Origin: Gonium pectorale
Taxonomy: Eukaryota > Chlorophyta > Chlorophyceae > Chlamydomonadales > Volvocaceae
Reading direction: 5' to 3'
Length of the DNA: 10,095 nt
Assembly (NCBI GenBank): GCA_001584585.1
Contig: LSYV01000018.1
Span: forward strand, 1,736,802 to 1,746,896
This document shows positions 7,515 to 10,095 of this stretch, one piece after another. The translations under genes were made by a program, and so were the position numbers. Under the pieces are notes generated by a model. The model ran no database searches. It was not told the DNA's origin and saw nothing but the letters and a program-made list of their open reading frames with translations. Numbering within the stretch: position 1 is the first letter of the stretch; the number at the start of each line of letters is the position of its first letter.

Positions 7515-10095
7515 CTACTTCCACAGCAGGGCAGCCATATGCGCGCTGTGATCCCATTTCAGCCCCTGCGTGTCGGCTGCAACTTCGCCTGCGCGCCTGG
7601 CTAGCACCTGCAGCTCATCAGCAAACCGGTCCCGCTCGCTCTTTTTCGCTGCAGCATCCTGGGAGAGGCCCAGCAGCCGCTTGTCCTGCTGGAGCTGCAG
7701 GTCCCACAGCTCCTGGAACGAGCCAGCCCCCCCGGCTAGAGTGGCGATGCGGCGGAGGTACGGGGTCCGGAAGAAGTGAGAGAAGCCCAGGCGGCAGGGC
7801 TGCAGGCCGCCAGCAGACGCAGCCTCGGCTTCATATATGGGCTCGGTGCCGTGCACGACCACGCCGGCCGCAATCACAGCAATGGTCAGAGTCAGCGGCA
7901 GGAACTGCAAGGCACAATTTGGTCAGGGCCACAGTTGCTCGTTTTAGTCCCGGCTGTCGTGCCCTTGTCTGCAAGGAGAACGCAAGGCAGCTCTGGACCC
8001 AGCCCCATGCCCATACCTTAACATACGCGCCGGGAATCCAGAAGTGGCCCCCAGTGATGGTGCCCTCCCCTCGGTGGACCCACAGCATGATGCTGTATGG
8101 GCCTGCAGCCAGGGCATTTCCAAAGGGCACGCATATCAGAAGCAGAACGAAAGCCCCCCCCCCCGCCTCCCGCACCCACCGTCCTTGATGTCGAAATGAA
8201 GGGAAACGGCACAGTTCTCAGCTTCACTGACCAGTGTAGTTGCCGTGCCGGCATAGCATACGGCCCTGCCGGCTTCAGTCAGGAAGGACTCCCTGCATAG
8301 TGAATATATTCCTTGACTGAGCTTTACCGCCCCAGGAAACCTAGTAGCCAAGACGCACCGGTATTCAGCCAAAAAGGGGAACAAGTCCACTGCTGCGTTC
8401 CACACATCCAGGCACATCTCACTGATCTTGGCCTCCAGCTCCTTCGCCTCCAAATGCTGGGTGAGTGGCGCATACCTACATGATGCATATACACTATATG
8501 ACCCCTGGCGAGTGATGACAACACGAGACACGCTTACCCAACGGCACGATGCTTGTTGAAGCTCGGTGACGAGCCGTGACCAGCCATCCGCATCTGCCCG
8601 CCGAAGTGAGATGGAATAGTTGCAAGGCCACCTTGAGCCTTCAGAGCCTCCATGCAGCCCAGAATCCTAGCTCGGATCTGAACAGCCTTGCTGCCCAGCA
8701 CCTAAATAACGCACCATGCATGTCAGGCTAGTCACAAGACATCAGGGCGTCACCTGCAAACCGGTTGGCACCACACCTGCCCAACAGCTGCAACCACAGC
8801 ATCGTGTTCGGCGGCAGTGGGTGGCAGGGCCTCAGCCAGCTGAGGAGGGCTGCCAGTGCGCAGGGCTGGTTCTGCTGCTGGGCATGTTCGCTTCACAGCT
8901 GCCTCCAGGCCCTGTCGATGCTTTGGCTGCCGCATCAGCACAGTCACGTTGCTGCCAGTCACATCCATCACTGGTGGGTCTGAGGCAACATACTCCGCCC
9001 AGCGCTTCTGAACAGGCTTCCGCTTGCTGCTAGGACCGAAGCAGTCAGACAGGGCACGCTTTGGTGGTGAGGAATTCGGAACCACGTCAGTCTCGTGCAC
9101 CACGAAAAATCGCATCCCCGGCATGGCCTGGCCGTGGTGCTTCCTGCCCATGCGCCAAAGATTACCGACGCCAACAACTTCTGCGAGCTGCGCTGGGGCC
9201 TTCACCTCAGCGCTGTTCCGCAAGACCTTGGATACTGTTCCTGCAGGCCCAATGACCACTGCAGTTGCCTCATGGGGCCCATTCTTTCTACAGGGAGGAA
9301 CATCAGGGGGAAAAACATGTCAACGGGCCACGTAACATGATGAGCTTACACAGGGCAGCTGCTGGTCCCAGGGGTTCCGCATCTCCCCTGGAAGCCCCGT
9401 GCCTGGGATCAAGTGGTCTCCTATGCAGGAGAGCAATGCCCCGTTCCGCATCTCCCCTGGAAGCCCCGTGCCTGGGGTTAAGTGGTCTCCTATGCAGGAG
9501 AGCAATGCCCCAGGACACGAGGCCCCCAGGTTCAACACTAGCCCCGTTCCGCATCTCCCCTGGAAGCCCCGTGCCGGGGGTTAAGTGGTCTCCTATGCAG
9601 GAGAGCAATGCCCCAGGACACGAGGCCCCCAGGTTCAGCATGAGCTCACTCAGGCCGCTGCCATCGATCCCGGCGGGGGTTACGCATGCATCTCCCCTGG
9701 GAGCCCCCAGCAACCACGCCTTGGTTCTAGCAAACTCCTACCTGGCCTCTTCCCGGGCGTCCTTGAGGGCCTTGGAGATGAGGCCAGTCTCATATTGGCG
9801 CAGCGCGCTCCTGGATTTGCAGGATGTCGGGTATGTAGGCATGCAGCAGGGCAGGTCGTAGCTAGGTGGGTTAGGCCCGGCACACGAACCCAGGCTGCTA
9901 TACAGTGGGGTCGGATCCTAAGGCAATACACTATAACTCTACAAGAGACACATGCACTAGCCACGCACAGCAAGGCTGCGTCGCTTCGCGTCCCAAGCCA
10001 GCACTCACTGAGGCAGGGCGCCGGAGGGCCAGCACCGTCCTTTCAGCATCGGGGTGCGTGTGAAGCCCGTGGGTGAATGACCATTGGTCAGGGCC
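7515..10095 (-). CDS. 2-oxoglutarate/Fe(II) dioxygenase-like protein, possibly TET/JBP-type; seven exons, 5' end outside window
   Basis: Exons in order: 10095-10009 (partial), 9810-9742, 9287-8777, 8701-8538, 8475-8180, 8102-8017, 7904-7515 (TAG). All junctions are GT..AG with matching phases, giving 533 residues in the window. The C-terminal half shows the double-stranded beta-helix oxygenase pattern: FNKHRAVGY, then LHFD (H370/D372 in window numbering, at 8190-8198), GEGTITGGHFWIPG, VVHGTEPI (H422) and PCRLGFSHF (R442). HxD and the distal His would bind iron about 50 residues apart, as is usual, and the Arg would bind 2-oxoglutarate. The GG.F..P...VHG...R...F order recalls TET/JBP-like nucleic-acid base oxygenases, but other 2OG families cannot be excluded. 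Upstream lie a charged helix (residues about 30-52) and a basic PPKRALSDCFGPSSKRK stretch that could be a nuclear signal. A coiled-coil-like, Gln/Glu-rich tail ends the protein. The metal and cofactor sites are split over exons 5 and 7. The first two exons rest on phase and frame only. Confidence 0.65.
8154..8164. repeat. Run of 11 C (G on the coding strand) within a short intron
   Basis: On the minus strand, intron 5 of the oxygenase-like gene (8179-8103) opens GTGGGTGCGGGAGGC and continues into eleven G. Several G-tracts of three or more occur within about 25 bases of the 5' splice site. This could fold as a G-quadruplex, or simply be an unstable homopolymer where sequencing error is also likely. 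Because it is intronic, a length error would not affect the protein model. Confidence 0.9.
9374..9641. repeat. Minisatellite in an intron of the oxygenase-like gene (69-base core, 34-base linker)
   Basis: A 69-base core starting gttccgcatctcccctgg occurs at 9374-9442, 9443-9511 and 9546-9614, nearly identical each time. The second and third copies are followed by a linker (aggacacgaggcccccagg...), complete at 9512-9545 and partly repeated after 9614. A degenerate fragment (gcatctcccctggg) recurs near 9688. Each core contains tctcctatgcaggaga, a 6-bp stem with a 4-base loop. The array lies within the intron 9288-9741, which explains why that intron is several times longer than its neighbours. 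The frames open through it are by-products of the repeat. Confidence 0.85.

Noticed and set aside
9374..9641. CRISPR-like array
   Set aside because: Whole 69-base units abut directly or share the same linker, so there are no unique spacers. The host is eukaryotic and the array is intronic.
9265..9861. Plus-strand ORF of 198 codons at the minisatellite
   Set aside because: It is antisense to two well-phased exons and an intron of the oxygenase-like gene. Its repeated peptide only reflects the DNA minisatellite.
1..10095. Terminal inverted repeats, LTRs, tRNA or rRNA genes
   Set aside because: I looked for matching edges, tRNA-like cloverleaf motifs and conserved rRNA stretches by eye and found none I could support.

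Overview
The window looks like nuclear DNA of a eukaryote, most likely a green alga (Chlorophyta). It is GC-rich and its genes are densely packed. They carry many short introns (about 60 to 130 bases, two longer) with GTGAGT/GTGCGT/GTATGG/GTAAGC-type donors and tgcag-type acceptors, and the proteins have Ala/Gly/Pro-rich stretches. There are no prokaryotic ribosome-binding sites or operons. The exon models below were built by hand: I required open frames, canonical GT..AG ends and matching phases at every junction. No database search was possible.

Layout. (1) 430-3457, minus: a ten-exon gene (about 769 aa) of unrecognised family. Its last two exons encode a duplicated domain resembling NUMOD4, a DNA-binding module of homing-type HNH endonucleases. 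(2) 3458-3557: a 100-base gap between divergent genes, probably a shared promoter. (3) 3558-4797, plus: a complete six-exon gene for a 240-aa class I SAM-dependent methyltransferase resembling the DOT1 family. (4) 4999-6603, plus: an intronless 534-aa ORF with two N-terminal Cys clusters resembling piggyBac-type zinc ribbons, three-and-a-part tandem 85-aa Ala/Gly/Pro repeats (exact 255-base period) and a basic tail. (5) 6604-7514: a tail-to-tail intergenic region with nothing convincing in it. (6) 7515-10095, minus: the last seven exons of a gene running off the right edge. Its C-terminal half carries an HxD...H...R pattern typical of 2-oxoglutarate/Fe(II) dioxygenases, perhaps TET/JBP-like. 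Its second visible intron contains a minisatellite.

How the genes might relate. A putative methyltransferase, a putative 2OG oxygenase, a protein with tandem NUMOD4-like domains and one with transposase-type zinc ribbons lie side by side. All four would suit nucleic-acid or chromatin modification, and three of the families have known links to mobile elements. I see no terminal repeats, integrase or transposase core, so a shared pathway or a single mobile element remains a hypothesis. The best-supported calls are the splice structures, the methyltransferase, the 255-base repeat and the exon duplication. Functional names for the other three proteins are tentative.
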